A stretch of 64,000 bases of DNA, taken from JAQTRU01 sp041645555 (GTDB lineage Bacteria; Patescibacteriota; Patescibacteriia; Patescibacteriales; JAQTRU01). The notes under the pieces are model-generated. The model made no database searches. It saw nothing but the letters and a program-made list of their open reading frames with translations, and was not told the DNA's origin. The stretch is taken from the NCBI GenBank assembly GCA_041645555.1, contig JBAZPX010000001.1, positions 124,001-188,000 of the forward strand, read 5' to 3'. Below, one piece after another: positions 8,825-17,299 of this stretch (position 1 is the stretch's first letter; every line of letters begins with the position of its first letter). The position numbers and the translations under genes were made by a program.

Positions 8825-10189
8825 CTAAACCCCCTTCCTACTCGCTATGGTAGTAATAGTTTTTAAAATAATAGACAGGTCAAGATAAATTGATCTGTTT
8901 TTTATGTAAAATAAATCGTATTGAAGTTTTTTTAAGGTGTCTTCCTGGCTCGGGGAATGGTACTCGCCGGAAACCTGATCCCAACCGGTTAGGCCGGGCT
9001 TAACCAGCAGCCTTTCATTGTAAAAAGGGATTTTTCTTTCCAGCTCCTCTATTAACTCCGGCCTTTCCGGGCGCGGGCCGACAAAGCCCATTTCCCCATA
9101 TAGAATATTTATTACCTGAGGAATTTCGTCAATCCTGGTCTTGCGCAGCCAGGAGCCGAATTTAGTAATGCGGTTATCATCTTTGGCGGTCGGAGAAAAA
9201 TTATTATTTATAACCGTCATGGTGCGGAATTTAATTATTTTGAAAGGCTTCTTGCCCTTGCCGATTCTAGTCTGCCTAAAGAAAACCGGGCCCTGGCTTT
9301 CCAGTTTTATGGCTACCCCGATAATCGGCCAGAAAACCAAAGTCCCGAATAAAATTAATAAAGCCAGGATAAAATCATAAAGACGCTTTATAAAACCAAA
9401 TAAAGATTTTCGGCCTTCGCTTAAATTTTCCAAAAACCACATCTGGTTGATTGATTCAATCGGGATCCGGCCGGTAATGTTTTCGTAAAAATTAGGCAGG
9501 CTGGTATAGCTGATCTTTAGGGGCAGGCAGCTGAAAAGAATGGTCCGCAGTTCCTCTGACTGATGGGGGTCGGAAGTGAGAATAATATTAGTAATTTTTT
9601 TAGAACTAATTAGGGGATACAAGCGGGAAACGTCATTAAAGATTGGGACACTGTCAATATTCCTCTGCCCGGTATTTTTATCATCAACCACGAAAGCAAC
9701 GTTAAAACCGAGATGCGGTTTCTCCCTTAATTCTTTTATTAATTCCAGCACCTGGTTATTTAGACCGACAAAAGCGATATTATTTTTCGGCAAATATGAT
9801 TTTAAAGACCAATTAAAAAATTGCCGCCAGAGAGAAAATAAAACAGCAAAGATGATTACGTAAATTAAAAGATTCCTTTTTGGGGCAATGCTTATCTGCG
9901 GCGTTAAATAAAAGAAGGCGACAGACAGCAAGCTGGTTATCAAAAGACCTTTGGCGGTTAAGCGGAAAAAATTTGCGTTGTTGGCAGCCAGATTCAGGTT
10001 GTATAAACTAGAAATATAGAAAATTAGAATCCAAGCCGCAAAAATTATAGTAAAAGGCCCGACATGGCTTTGCCAGAGCTCGCTAGTCGGCTTGTTCCAG
10101 TAGCGGATTAGAAGCGTTAAATAAAGGGAAAGATAAAGGACCCCGATATCACCGGCCAAAAGGATAATTTTTTTTAATTTATTGTTCAT
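8825..10189 (-). CDS. polyprenyl-phosphate sugar-1-phosphate transferase (WbaP/WcaJ type)
   Basis: A 454-residue membrane protein that should start glycan synthesis by moving a sugar-1-phosphate onto undecaprenyl phosphate. Four to five N-terminal hydrophobic helices are followed by a CoA-binding-like domain ('IAFVGLNNQVLELI', 'VAFVVDD') and the catalytic bacterial sugar transferase domain from about residue 262: a membrane helix, then 'GPVFFRQTRIGKGKKPFKII' and 'LRKTRIDEIPQVINIL', with 'GFVGPRPERPE'. It is transcribed divergently from holB with its own promoter at 10225-10253, giving a leader of about 30 nt. Confidence 0.9.
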   Translation of the reverse strand: MNNKLKKIILLAGDIGVLYLSLYLTLLIRYWNKPTSELWQSHVGPFTIIFAAWILIFYISSLYNLNLAANNANFFRLTAKGLLITSLLSVAFFYLTPQISIAPKRNLLIYVIIFAVLFSLWRQFFNWSLKSYLPKNNIAFVGLNNQVLELIKELREKPHLGFNVAFVVDDKNTGQRNIDSVPIFNDVSRLYPLISSKKITNIILTSDPHQSEELRTILFSCLPLKISYTSLPNFYENITGRIPIESINQMWFLENLSEGRKSLFGFIKRLYDFILALLILFGTLVFWPIIGVAIKLESQGPVFFRQTRIGKGKKPFKIIKFRTMTVINNNFSPTAKDDNRITKFGSWLRKTRIDEIPQVINILYGEMGFVGPRPERPELIEELERKIPFYNERLLVKPGLTGWDQVSGEYHSPSQEDTLKKLQYDLFYIKNRSIYLDLSIILKTITTIASRKGV

Positions 10190-10224
10190 TTTTTAGGTGT
10201 TAAATTTAGGTGTTAGGTATTCAT

Positions 10225-10253
10225 AATTTAGCAGACTTTTTGAGAAAAATCAA
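10225..10253 (-). promoter_or_regulatory. promoter of the minus-strand sugar transferase
   Basis: On the minus strand: TTGATT (10253-10248), 17-bp spacer, TAAATT (10230-10225) preceded by TGC (extended -10). Expected start is about 30 nt upstream of the ATG. Confidence 0.6.
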
Positions 10254-10267
10254 GCGGACTACAGCTG

Positions 10268-10296
10268 TTGCGAATTATAAAACAGAATGTTATAAT
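10268..10296 (+). promoter_or_regulatory. holB promoter, apparently leaderless
   Basis: TTGCGA (10268-10273), 17-bp spacer, TATAAT (10291-10296) preceded by TGT. The ATG at 10303 lies exactly 7 nt after the -10, at the expected +1, so the transcript should begin at the start codon. Confidence 0.7.
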
Positions 10297-10302
10297 TTAA
10301 GC

Positions 10303-11394
10303 ATGCCAGGAAGTAAAAAGCAGGAAAAATTAAATTGGCCCTTGGTCGGCAATAGCCATATCATTGACTTTTTATCTAAAAGCCTTGTTAATGAAAAGAT
10401 AGCCAATGCTTATATTTTTTTCGGACCGCAGGACTTAGGCAAAGCTACGGTTGCTAATTATTTTGCCAAGAGCCTGCTCTGCCAAAGCAAAGCTAAATTT
10501 AGAAAAGGCGAGATTGTTTCGCCTTGTGGCGAGTGCGTTTCCTGCCAGGCTTTTACCAGAATAAAGAAAAGCAATTCCGGCCAGAGCCAAAAGGAAGATG
10601 CCGGGATAATCCACGGAGACCTCCACTTAATAGAAAGGGAGAAAGATAAAAAAAATATTTCTATTGAGCAGGCCAGGGAATTCATCAAGGGCTTAAGTTT
10701 AAGTTCATTTTTAGGATCTTATAAGGTGGGCATTATAAAGGAAGCGGACAGTTTAAGCCTTGAAGCCGCTAATGCTTTATTAAAGACTTTGGAGGAGCCA
10801 AAAGAAAAAGTGGTTATTATATTAATTGCCGCTAATTTAGAATCAATCCCGGCAACTATCGTTTCTCGCAGCCAGGTCCTAAATTTTTATCCGGTTAAGA
10901 CTGATATTATCCATAATTATCTTGTCGATGAACATAAAGTTTCAAGAAGTTTAGCGAAAAATTTTTCTAAAATTTCTCTGGGCCGGCCGGCCTTGGCGGT
11001 TAAATTTTTAAAAGATAAAGATTTTTATAAGGACTACACGGATAAAGCAAAAATTTTTTTGGATTTTGCCAGACAGGATATAAATGAACGGCTGGCCGGG
11101 ATAGAAAAAATAATCGGAGCCGGTTTTTCCGGGCAGGAAAGCAGCAAAAGAGCCCTTAGAATATTAGAAATTTGGCAGGGGGTGGCCCGCGATTTATTGC
11201 TTTTGGATTTAGGGCAGAAGGATTTAATTCAGCACCATATAATGATTGAAGAGTTTGCCCAGCAAAGAGGAAAATTTAACCCCGGAGTTGCGGTTTTAAT
11301 AAATATGGTTAAAAATTTAGAGGCCGGTAAAGAATATTTAAGAGCCAATGTCAATCCTAAATTGGTTTTAGAAAACATAGCGATTAATATATAG
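10303..11394 (+). CDS. holB: DNA polymerase III delta' subunit-like clamp-loader ATPase
   Basis: A 363-residue AAA+ clamp-loader protein. The P-loop is degenerate ('FFGPQDLGKATVA', near residues 35-47), a zinc cluster 'CGECVSCQ' follows, and 'NALLKTLEEP' is the family sensor region; the SRC motif reads 'SRSQV', which points to delta' rather than an active tau/gamma subunit. The ATG at 10303 was preferred over an upstream GTG at 10210 because homology starts just after it and a strong promoter ends 6 nt before it. It loads the sliding clamp during replication and repair. Confidence 0.85.
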   Translation: MPGSKKQEKLNWPLVGNSHIIDFLSKSLVNEKIANAYIFFGPQDLGKATVANYFAKSLLCQSKAKFRKGEIVSPCGECVSCQAFTRIKKSNSGQSQKEDAGIIHGDLHLIEREKDKKNISIEQAREFIKGLSLSSFLGSYKVGIIKEADSLSLEAANALLKTLEEPKEKVVIILIAANLESIPATIVSRSQVLNFYPVKTDIIHNYLVDEHKVSRSLAKNFSKISLGRPALAVKFLKDKDFYKDYTDKAKIFLDFARQDINERLAGIEKIIGAGFSGQESSKRALRILEIWQGVARDLLLLDLGQKDLIQHHIMIEEFAQQRGKFNPGVAVLINMVKNLEAGKEYLRANVNPKLVLENIAINI

Positions 11395-11447
11395 CATAAA
11401 GTAAAATGCAAAAATAAAAATGATTAAAAAATTATCTTCTTAATTCC

Positions 11448-11567
11448 CAATTTCTAATTCACCTAATTTCTAATAAAATGCCTAATTCTCAAATGTCTAA
11501 TTTTTAATTAGTTCTTAAATTATTTTGGTCATTGGACATTTGGATTTTTATTAGGAATTAGAAATTG
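11448..11567. repeat. AT-rich long inverted repeat (CAATTTCTAATTC family)
   Basis: CAATTTCTAATTC (11448-11460) is perfectly complementary to GAATTAGAAATTG (11555-11567), with further imperfect pairing inward. It fills most of the 199-bp gap between holB and the lipoprotein. A close relative lies at 28820-28901. Confidence 0.75.
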
Positions 11568-11593
11568 TAATTTAGAAATTTTTAATTAAACAT

Positions 11594-12673
11594 ATGTTTA
11601 AAAACAAACTGAATTTACTAATTATAACGATGGCTATGGCGGTTCTAGTCTCTGGCTGTTCCATTAGTTTTAAGGGTGGAGAAGGTGGCGGCAATGACGG
11701 CGGCGTTTATGTGACTGCTAACCAAGGCAATACCTGGGTCCAGAAAGTTTTAATTCCGACCACCAGCGGCCAGCCGGGCAGTTTCGGCAATTTAAGCGCT
11801 TCTTCTTTGGCTATGGATCCAAGCGATCCGGGAGCGGTTTATTTCGGCAGCGTAGACAACGGTCTCCTTTATACTTATAATGGAGCGGGAGGCTGGTTTC
11901 TGGCCAGCGGTTTGGGAAAGGTGACAATTAATACTATAGCCGTTGACCCGGGCTCAAAATGCATAATTTATGTCGGTATTGGAAATAAAGTTTATAAATC
12001 AAACGACTGCAATCGGACTTGGGCCCAGGTTTATTACGATAATGATGTTAACACGAGAGTTGAGACTATCGCTATAGACCACTATAATAGCGTTAATGTT
12101 TATGTCGGCACTTCAAGGGGCGAGGTAATACAGAGTTCTGACCGGGGAGGGAGTTGGAAAACTATCGGCCGCCTTGAAAGCAGCGTGCAAAAAATTATCG
12201 TCGGTCCGGCTGACAGCCGCTTAATCTTTGCCGCCACGGCTAAAAAGGGAATTTTCCGTTCAACCGACAGCGGCGCCAATTGGGTAAGCCTAGAAGAAAA
12301 CCTAAAGGACTTTAAAGACATTCTTAGCTTTAAGGATTTAGTTGCTGCTCCTACTGAGAAAGGTTTAATATTTCTGGCGACGAATTATGGAATATTAAAG
12401 TCAACCGATAACGGCGATAATTGGACAAAAATTGAGTTAATTACCCCGGAAAAGAAAGCAACCATTAATTCTATAGCCGTTGGCCCGAAGAATTCCAAAG
12501 AAATTTATTACGTTACCAATACGACTTTTTACCGTTCTCTAGACGGCGGGACGAACTGGGCGACAAAGAAACTGCCAACTACCCGGGCCGGCTGGAAATT
12601 GCTGGTTAATAAGGAGAATCCGAATATCATTTATTTGGGCGTAAGAAAAATAGAGGATAATAGGGGTTTTTAA
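11594..12673 (+). CDS. lipoprotein with BNR/Asp-box (Ycf48/sortilin-like) repeats
   Basis: A 359-residue exported lipoprotein: basic N terminus, hydrophobic stretch and lipobox 'VLVSGC' with Cys22 as the acylation site. A Gly-rich linker is followed by a beta-propeller made of repeats carrying Asp-box motifs such as 'QSSDRGGSWK', 'RSTDSGANWV', 'KSTDNGDNWT' and 'RSLDGGTNWA'. Such propellers usually mediate protein or glycan contacts at the cell surface; no catalytic residues are evident. It stands alone between holB and frr with repeat-filled gaps on both sides. Confidence 0.8.
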   Translation: MFKNKLNLLIITMAMAVLVSGCSISFKGGEGGGNDGGVYVTANQGNTWVQKVLIPTTSGQPGSFGNLSASSLAMDPSDPGAVYFGSVDNGLLYTYNGAGGWFLASGLGKVTINTIAVDPGSKCIIYVGIGNKVYKSNDCNRTWAQVYYDNDVNTRVETIAIDHYNSVNVYVGTSRGEVIQSSDRGGSWKTIGRLESSVQKIIVGPADSRLIFAATAKKGIFRSTDSGANWVSLEENLKDFKDILSFKDLVAAPTEKGLIFLATNYGILKSTDNGDNWTKIELITPEKKATINSIAVGPKNSKEIYYVTNTTFYRSLDGGTNWATKKLPTTRAGWKLLVNKENPNIIYLGVRKIEDNRGF

Positions 12674-12681
12674 TTACTAAT

Positions 12682-12740
12682 TTATCACCGCCTCGGCGGG
12701 ATCCCGCCTTCAAATATTATAATAAAGTGGCGGGACAAAT
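12682..12740. repeat. 59-bp dispersed repeat, copy A
   Basis: This segment matches 14851-14909 over 59 bp with one mismatch. It contains the palindrome CCGCCTCGGCGG and a hairpin TCCCGCC...GGCGGGA whose 20-nt loop holds TATAAT. It ends 10 bp before the frr start. Confidence 0.9.
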
Positions 12741-12750
12741 TACAATTATT

Positions 12751-13305
12751 ATGAATCAATATTTAAAAACGAAACAAGGAGAATTTACCAAAGCCATTGA
12801 TTTTTTTAAAAAAGATATTGCCAGTTTGCGCACCGGCCGGGCCAATCCGGCCATTTTGGAAGGAATTATGGCCGAAGCTTATGGCGCCAAGACTCCGCTT
12901 AACGGTCTGGCCAGTATAAGCGTAAGCGACGCTAAAAGTTTAGTAATTTCCCCTTGGGATAAGAATGTAATGAAAGACCTTGAAAAAGCCATAGTGGCGG
13001 CTAATTTAGGCGTAGGCGTGGTTAATGAGGGGGATAAAATAAGAATAACCGTTCCGGCGATGACCGAAGAAAACAGGCGGGAATTAGTGAAGAAACTGAA
13101 TGAAAAGATGGAAAAATCCCGTATTACTATCAGGCAGACCCGGGATGAAGTAAAAGAAGCGATAGAGAAAGGCGAAGAAGAAAAGGAAATTGCCGAAGAT
13201 GATAAGTTTAGATTTATGAAAGAACTTGACGAGGAAGTGGGAAAGAAAAATGAGGAATTAAAAAATATAAGGGATAAAAAAGAGGAGGAAATAATGACGG
13301 TATAG
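12751..13305 (+). CDS. frr: ribosome recycling factor
   Basis: A 184-residue protein of normal length for the family, with 'DIASLRTGRANPAIL' near 20-34, 'YGAKTPLNGLASI', 'ISPWDKN' and the conserved 'ITVPAMTEENRRELVKKLNE'. With EF-G it splits post-termination ribosomes. The ATG at 12751 was chosen over an upstream GTG at 12727 because the upstream codons fall inside the 59-bp repeat. No SD is visible. Confidence 0.95.
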   Translation: MNQYLKTKQGEFTKAIDFFKKDIASLRTGRANPAILEGIMAEAYGAKTPLNGLASISVSDAKSLVISPWDKNVMKDLEKAIVAANLGVGVVNEGDKIRITVPAMTEENRRELVKKLNEKMEKSRITIRQTRDEVKEAIEKGEEEKEIAEDDKFRFMKELDEEVGKKNEELKNIRDKKEEEIMTV

Positions 13306-13339
13306 TAGGAAGAGTTTGTGCGGGTTTAAACCGTTTATT

Positions 13340-13473
13340 AATCCTTTAATGCGAATTCTTTCTATGGACTTATATCTTCTTGCCATAATTCAAATGCCGC
13401 AAATAATAATTCGTAGCATTCGCATTATGGCGATATCGAGAAGATAGGCACAAAAGAATTCGGATTAAAGGTT
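13340..13473. repeat. long imperfect hairpin between frr and rseP
   Basis: Outer arms 13340-13361 and 13452-13473 are complementary at nearly every position, and inner arms (about 13371-13397 with 13416-13446) pair as well, giving a stem-loop of about 134 nt. No open frame or terminator T-run accompanies it. Confidence 0.7.
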
Positions 13474-13509
13474 CGATGTTCTAAGTAATCAATCTAACCG
13501 TGTTGAACT

Positions 13510-14829
13510 ATGATTTTAACAATAATTACTTTTTTAATAGTGTTTTCTCTTTTGATTTTCGCCCATGAACTGGGCCATTTTTGGTTTGCCCGGAAATTCG
13601 GGGTTCGGGCGGAAGAATTTGGTTTTGGCTTTCCACCGAGAATTTTTGGCGTCCAGCTTTTAAAAGGAAAAAAATTAGTGAAAGTGGCGGAAAAAGAAAA
13701 AATGGAGATAAAAATTTCTGATTTTGAAACCAAGGATGGCGGGGAAATAATAAAAGAAACGATTACGGACGAGAAGCAAGAAACTCTTCAGTTAGTTTCT
13801 TTCAAGAAGTGGCGGTTTGTCCGAGGCAGCGGCGATCCGGAAATTAAAGCGGGCGAAGAGGAAATGCAAGCGAGCACCATTTATTCCCTCAATTGGATTC
13901 CTTTGGGCGGATTTGTGAAAATCAAAGGTGAAAATGGAGAAGAAGAAAATGAGTCGGACAGCTTTGCTTCCAGGAAAATCTGGCAAAGAGCGACAATTCT
14001 TTCCGCCGGGGTAGGCATGAACGTAATTTTAGCCGCAATTTTAATTTCTCTGGGGCTTATGATTGGCTTTCCCCAGGCCTTGGATAATATAGACTCTAGG
14101 GCTCGAGTGTCCGATAAAAAAATTCAGATAGCGCAGATCATACCGGATTCCCCGGCCGCTAAAACCGGATTTATGGCCGGCGACACCATAATAACTATCA
14201 ATGATAAAGCGTTTGTCGCCGAAGAAGAACTGCAAAATTTTGTTGACGGCGAGACCGGGAAAGAATTGGCCTATAAAATAAAACGGGGTCAAGAAGAAAT
14301 GACCCTTAAAGCCATCCCGGAAATAAGAGAAGAAACCGGCCGGGGAGGCATAGGCATAGCTATAGCGACAACCGGGCTGGTAAAATACCCATGGTATTTG
14401 GCGGTTGAAGAAGGGATAAGGGAAACCGGGCTTTTAACCTGGGCGATAATCGTGGCCTTTTATGATTTAATAAAGGGATTGGTTATGGGACAGGGTGTGG
14501 CGGTTGACGTAGCCGGGCCGGTCGGCATTGCGGCTTTAACCGGCCAGGTAGCGCATATGGGCCTTATTTATATTTTGCAGTTTACCGCTCTTCTCTCTAT
14601 AAATTTGGCGATTATTAATTTTTTGCCTTTTCCGGCTTTGGACGGCGGCCGGGTCCTATTTTTAATAATAGAAAAAATTAAGGGCTCGCCGGTTAAGCGG
14701 GAATTGGAAGCGGCTGTCCATAATATCGGCTTCGCCTTGCTCATGCTTTTGGTTTTAGTCGTAACTTTCCGGGACGTAGCCAGGTTCGGGGACAATTTTA
14801 AAGCGTTATGGGAAAGGGTAATTGGATAA
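13510..14829 (+). CDS. rseP: site-2 protease, RseP/M50 family
   Basis: A 439-residue intramembrane zinc metalloprotease. TM1 carries HELGH at 19-23 (His19, Glu20, His23), a PDZ domain lies around 215-280 ('SPAAKTGFMAGDTIITIND'), and the third zinc ligand is in 'NFLPFPALDGGR' near 374-385. It cleaves membrane-anchored regulators or signal-peptide remnants. Between 'PPRIFGVQLL' and 'YSLNWIPLGGFVKI' there is a charged insertion of roughly 70 residues absent from the usual compact family members. The start ATG has no SD. Confidence 0.92.
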   Translation: MILTIITFLIVFSLLIFAHELGHFWFARKFGVRAEEFGFGFPPRIFGVQLLKGKKLVKVAEKEKMEIKISDFETKDGGEIIKETITDEKQETLQLVSFKKWRFVRGSGDPEIKAGEEEMQASTIYSLNWIPLGGFVKIKGENGEEENESDSFASRKIWQRATILSAGVGMNVILAAILISLGLMIGFPQALDNIDSRARVSDKKIQIAQIIPDSPAAKTGFMAGDTIITINDKAFVAEEELQNFVDGETGKELAYKIKRGQEEMTLKAIPEIREETGRGGIGIAIATTGLVKYPWYLAVEEGIRETGLLTWAIIVAFYDLIKGLVMGQGVAVDVAGPVGIAALTGQVAHMGLIYILQFTALLSINLAIINFLPFPALDGGRVLFLIIEKIKGSPVKRELEAAVHNIGFALLMLLVLVVTFRDVARFGDNFKALWERVIG

Positions 14830-14850
14830 CTCCTACGAATTACAAATCAA

Positions 14851-14909
14851 TTATCACCGCCTAGGCGGGATCCCGCCTTCAAATATTATAATAAAGTGGC
14901 GGGACAAAT
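14851..14909. repeat. 59-bp dispersed repeat, copy B
   Basis: Near-identical to 12682-12740 (CCGCCTAGGCGG in place of CCGCCTCGGCGG). It lies in the 218-bp gap between rseP and hpf; the rest of that gap is AT-rich with short AATTCGTA tandem motifs just before the hpf start. Confidence 0.9.
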
Positions 14910-15047
14910 ATACAAATTATTATAATTTAAGGTTAGCCAATAAAGTTAAAAGTTATAAAGTTTGTAAAGTTTTCTATAATTTAAAATAATAAATAATAAA
15001 AAGAATTTTTATTCGTAAATTCGTATAAAATTCGTAATTCGTAGATT

Positions 15048-15368
15048 ATGCAAATTAGGATTAAAGCGACGAAGATTAAATTAACGCCGGAAATAAAAAA
15101 TTATATCCAGGAGAAAATGGATATGGTGGAGAAATATTTAGGCGATACCCAGGTCCTAAACTGCGACGTGGAAGTCGGGATGTCGGTCGGCGGGCAAAAT
15201 AGTGGACAGATTTACCGGGCGGAAGTTAATTTAGAAGTGCCGGGGGAATTACTGCGGGTGGAGAAAACCGAGAAAGAAATATTGAAAGCGATTGATAAAG
15301 TCAAAGACCATCTGGAAATAATAATTAAAAAATACCGGGGAAAGAGAATTGACAAAAAAAGAAGATAA
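15048..15368 (+). CDS. hpf: ribosome hibernation-promoting factor, short form
   Basis: A 106-residue protein of the RaiA/HPF family: 'IRIKATKIKLTPEIKNYIQEKM', 'VEVGMSVGGQNSGQIYRAEVNLEVPG' and a C-terminal 'DKVKDHLEIIIKKYRGKR'. It binds the small subunit decoding centre and dimerises or silences ribosomes in starvation. The long-form C-terminal extension is absent. An intrinsic terminator follows within 20 bp. In many bacteria hpf lies next to secA; here the ParB-like unit separates them. Confidence 0.9.
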   Translation: MQIRIKATKIKLTPEIKNYIQEKMDMVEKYLGDTQVLNCDVEVGMSVGGQNSGQIYRAEVNLEVPGELLRVEKTEKEILKAIDKVKDHLEIIIKKYRGKRIDKKRR

Positions 15369-15386
15369 GCGCTAAGATAAAAAGAA

Positions 15387-15413
15387 AGGGAGGAAGACTC
15401 CCTTCTTTTTTTA
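15387..15413 (+). terminator. intrinsic terminator after hpf
   Basis: AAGGGAG (15387-15393), 5-nt loop, CTCCCTT (15399-15405), then CTTTTTTT. Confidence 0.9.
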
Positions 15414-15471
15414 GATATTTTGAACTTTGACAAAACGACAAAAAACATAAAAAGCAACAAGGAGGCTGGGA

Positions 15472-17175
15472 ATGAAAACTCCAACATTAGCAATCGGTTC
15501 TGGCGGAGATCGTGCCGATGAGCATAGCGGTTTTTCTTCAATTTATGATGGACGCGAAAGACATTTTACGCTAGAAACGTTGCCGCATTCTTGCGCGGTA
15601 AAAAACGCCGAAGTCTTAAAAGGAGTATGTTTGAATCTTCGCTCTGATGCGATGAACAGAATTACTGTTTGCGAGAAATACGGTTGCAGCCCGCCGTGGC
15701 TAAAACAGGCGAGTGGCGGGGCTCATAATCTTAGCTTAGATGCCGAAGCTGAGAGAGCCAGAAAAAATGCGGCGGCTGATAATGGCGGAAGAGCCGAGGG
15801 CAAAGTCAAAACTCCTTTTTCGCTTCCCAAGATTAGAGGAGAGGGCAAGGCAGCGAAAGCTAAAAAGCCGGATGATACCTTAAAAGCCGTAGAAGCAGAT
15901 CCAGTTGCAGCTGAGGCAGCTCTGGCGGATATAAGGGCTGAAGGAGCAGAGGAAGTCGGGGCTGAAACCCTTGTTCTTGTTCCCGGGGATGGGGAGGATG
16001 AAGAAGCCGGCGGAGTTGACGCAATTGAATCAGAAATAGATGCAGCTGTGGTTGTTGCAACCAGGGCGGATATGGGGGTTGATGAAAACAGGGAAGATGA
16101 TGGGGCTGAAACTTCGGTTTCTACTGCCGAGGATGATTCTGGGACAGGGGAAGGACCTTCATGGGGAGAGGAAGTGGAAAAAATTCCCCCTTCAATTTTA
16201 GAGGGGGCGGTTTTAATGAAGATCCCGGTTGATAAGATATACCCCAACCCTGAACAGCCGAGAGAATTCTTTGACAAAGAGAAACTTGGTCAGCTAAGAA
16301 AGAATCTTAGAAAGAAAAACCAGAAAGTGCCCGTTACCGTTATCAGAACGGAACAAGGCTTTGAATTAGTTGACGGAGAAAGGAGATGGCTTTCTGCTAA
16401 AGCAGGAGGCTTACAAGAAGTTTTCGCAATTGTTCTTGTCTGTTCAGATATTGATATTTTTGAAGAGGCAGCCATTGCTAACCTTGGCAGGGAGGGTCAT
16501 ACTCCGATGGAGTATGCCAAAACCGCGGCAAAGTTGATTGCCAAGTTAGAAAAAGTTGTAGAAAATGGCAAACCATTAAAGAGAGGGGTGATAAATGAAA
16601 GAGTGGCAGTAGCGTTGTGCATGTCTGTCCAAACAATGTTGAACTATTTGGACCTTCTTAAAGTTGCTCCTGAAATCCAAGAGCAAATAGTCCTCCATTC
16701 GCGGGACAAAGACTCGGGTGTTCCTTCCGGTCTGGCCGTTGAATTAGCCAAGTACATCCCCGATCATCAAAAGCAGAGGCGGTTATTGGAAAAAATTCAA
16801 AATGAGGGGATGTCAGTTGCCAGAGCCAAGCTATTCATCAAAAATCATGCCGGGCCAGAAGCGGGGAAACCGGGAAGCAGAAAAAGACAGCTGTCTGACG
16901 ATTATCCCATTTTTTGCAATTCTTTGAAGATTATGGAAGATAGAGTCGATCTAGCCTTGGAGATGGACGCCCCAAAAATTATCATGCTGTTTTATAGTCG
17001 GGATGGTAAAGACAAGGCAAGGGCTCTTGAGCGTTTGGATAGGATTATGAAAAAACTCCAAAAGTTGCGGGAAACTGTCCACAACGAGGGCAGTATCAAA
17101 GATGTGGTAACGGACAGTGTTAAAAAGCTTTGGGCGGCTGATAAGCCCGGTGGGCAAGGAGAAACGGAGGAATAA
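15472..17175 (+). CDS. ParB/Spo0J-like protein with long acidic linker
   Basis: A 567-residue protein. Residues about 1-75 are an unrecognised Cys-containing region ('ITVCEKYGCSPPWLKQ'), 80-240 is a low-complexity Ala/Glu/Asp-rich linker, and from Met249 a ParB N-terminal domain begins ('IPVDKIYPNPEQPREFF', then 'DGERRW' around 301-306 and a helix-turn-helix region 'VALCMSVQTMLNYLDLL'). No ParA neighbour is present, so it may be a transcriptional regulator or a KorB/Noc-like DNA-binding protein rather than a partitioning factor. The SD is very strong (AACAAGGAGG, 6 nt before ATG), unlike ordinary genes here, and it is closed by its own terminator, making it a stand-alone unit. Confidence 0.75.
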   Translation: MKTPTLAIGSGGDRADEHSGFSSIYDGRERHFTLETLPHSCAVKNAEVLKGVCLNLRSDAMNRITVCEKYGCSPPWLKQASGGAHNLSLDAEAERARKNAAADNGGRAEGKVKTPFSLPKIRGEGKAAKAKKPDDTLKAVEADPVAAEAALADIRAEGAEEVGAETLVLVPGDGEDEEAGGVDAIESEIDAAVVVATRADMGVDENREDDGAETSVSTAEDDSGTGEGPSWGEEVEKIPPSILEGAVLMKIPVDKIYPNPEQPREFFDKEKLGQLRKNLRKKNQKVPVTVIRTEQGFELVDGERRWLSAKAGGLQEVFAIVLVCSDIDIFEEAAIANLGREGHTPMEYAKTAAKLIAKLEKVVENGKPLKRGVINERVAVALCMSVQTMLNYLDLLKVAPEIQEQIVLHSRDKDSGVPSGLAVELAKYIPDHQKQRRLLEKIQNEGMSVARAKLFIKNHAGPEAGKPGSRKRQLSDDYPIFCNSLKIMEDRVDLALEMDAPKIIMLFYSRDGKDKARALERLDRIMKKLQKLRETVHNEGSIKDVVTDSVKKLWAADKPGGQGETEE

Positions 17176-17185
17176 TAATAAAAAA

Positions 17186-17216
17186 CCCGCTAGCCAGTAA
17201 GGCAGGCGGGTTTTTT
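17186..17216 (+). terminator. intrinsic terminator after the ParB-like gene
   Basis: CCCGC and GCGGG arms separated by an irregular 15-nt loop, followed by TTTTTT. Confidence 0.85.
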
Positions 17217-17223
17217 CTTATTA

Positions 17224-17252
17224 TTGCTTTTTTTAGGAAAAAGTTATATAAT
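17224..17252 (+). promoter_or_regulatory. secA promoter
   Basis: TTGCTT (17224-17229), 17-bp spacer, TATAAT (17247-17252); leader of about 40 nt to the ATG at 17300. Confidence 0.65.
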
Positions 17253-17299
17253 AATTTTGTTAATAATTCTTATCGCGCTGAAAGCGTGCTTTTTAATAC

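Noticed and set aside
13471..13486. GGTTCGATGTTC resembling a tRNA T-arm
   Set aside because: It is the end of the long hairpin; no acceptor, D or anticodon stems can be placed.
15723..16277. 184-residue minus-strand frame inside the ParB-like gene
   Set aside because: It is the antisense of an Ala/Glu-rich linker, giving a Ser/Pro/Ala low-complexity shadow with no start signals.
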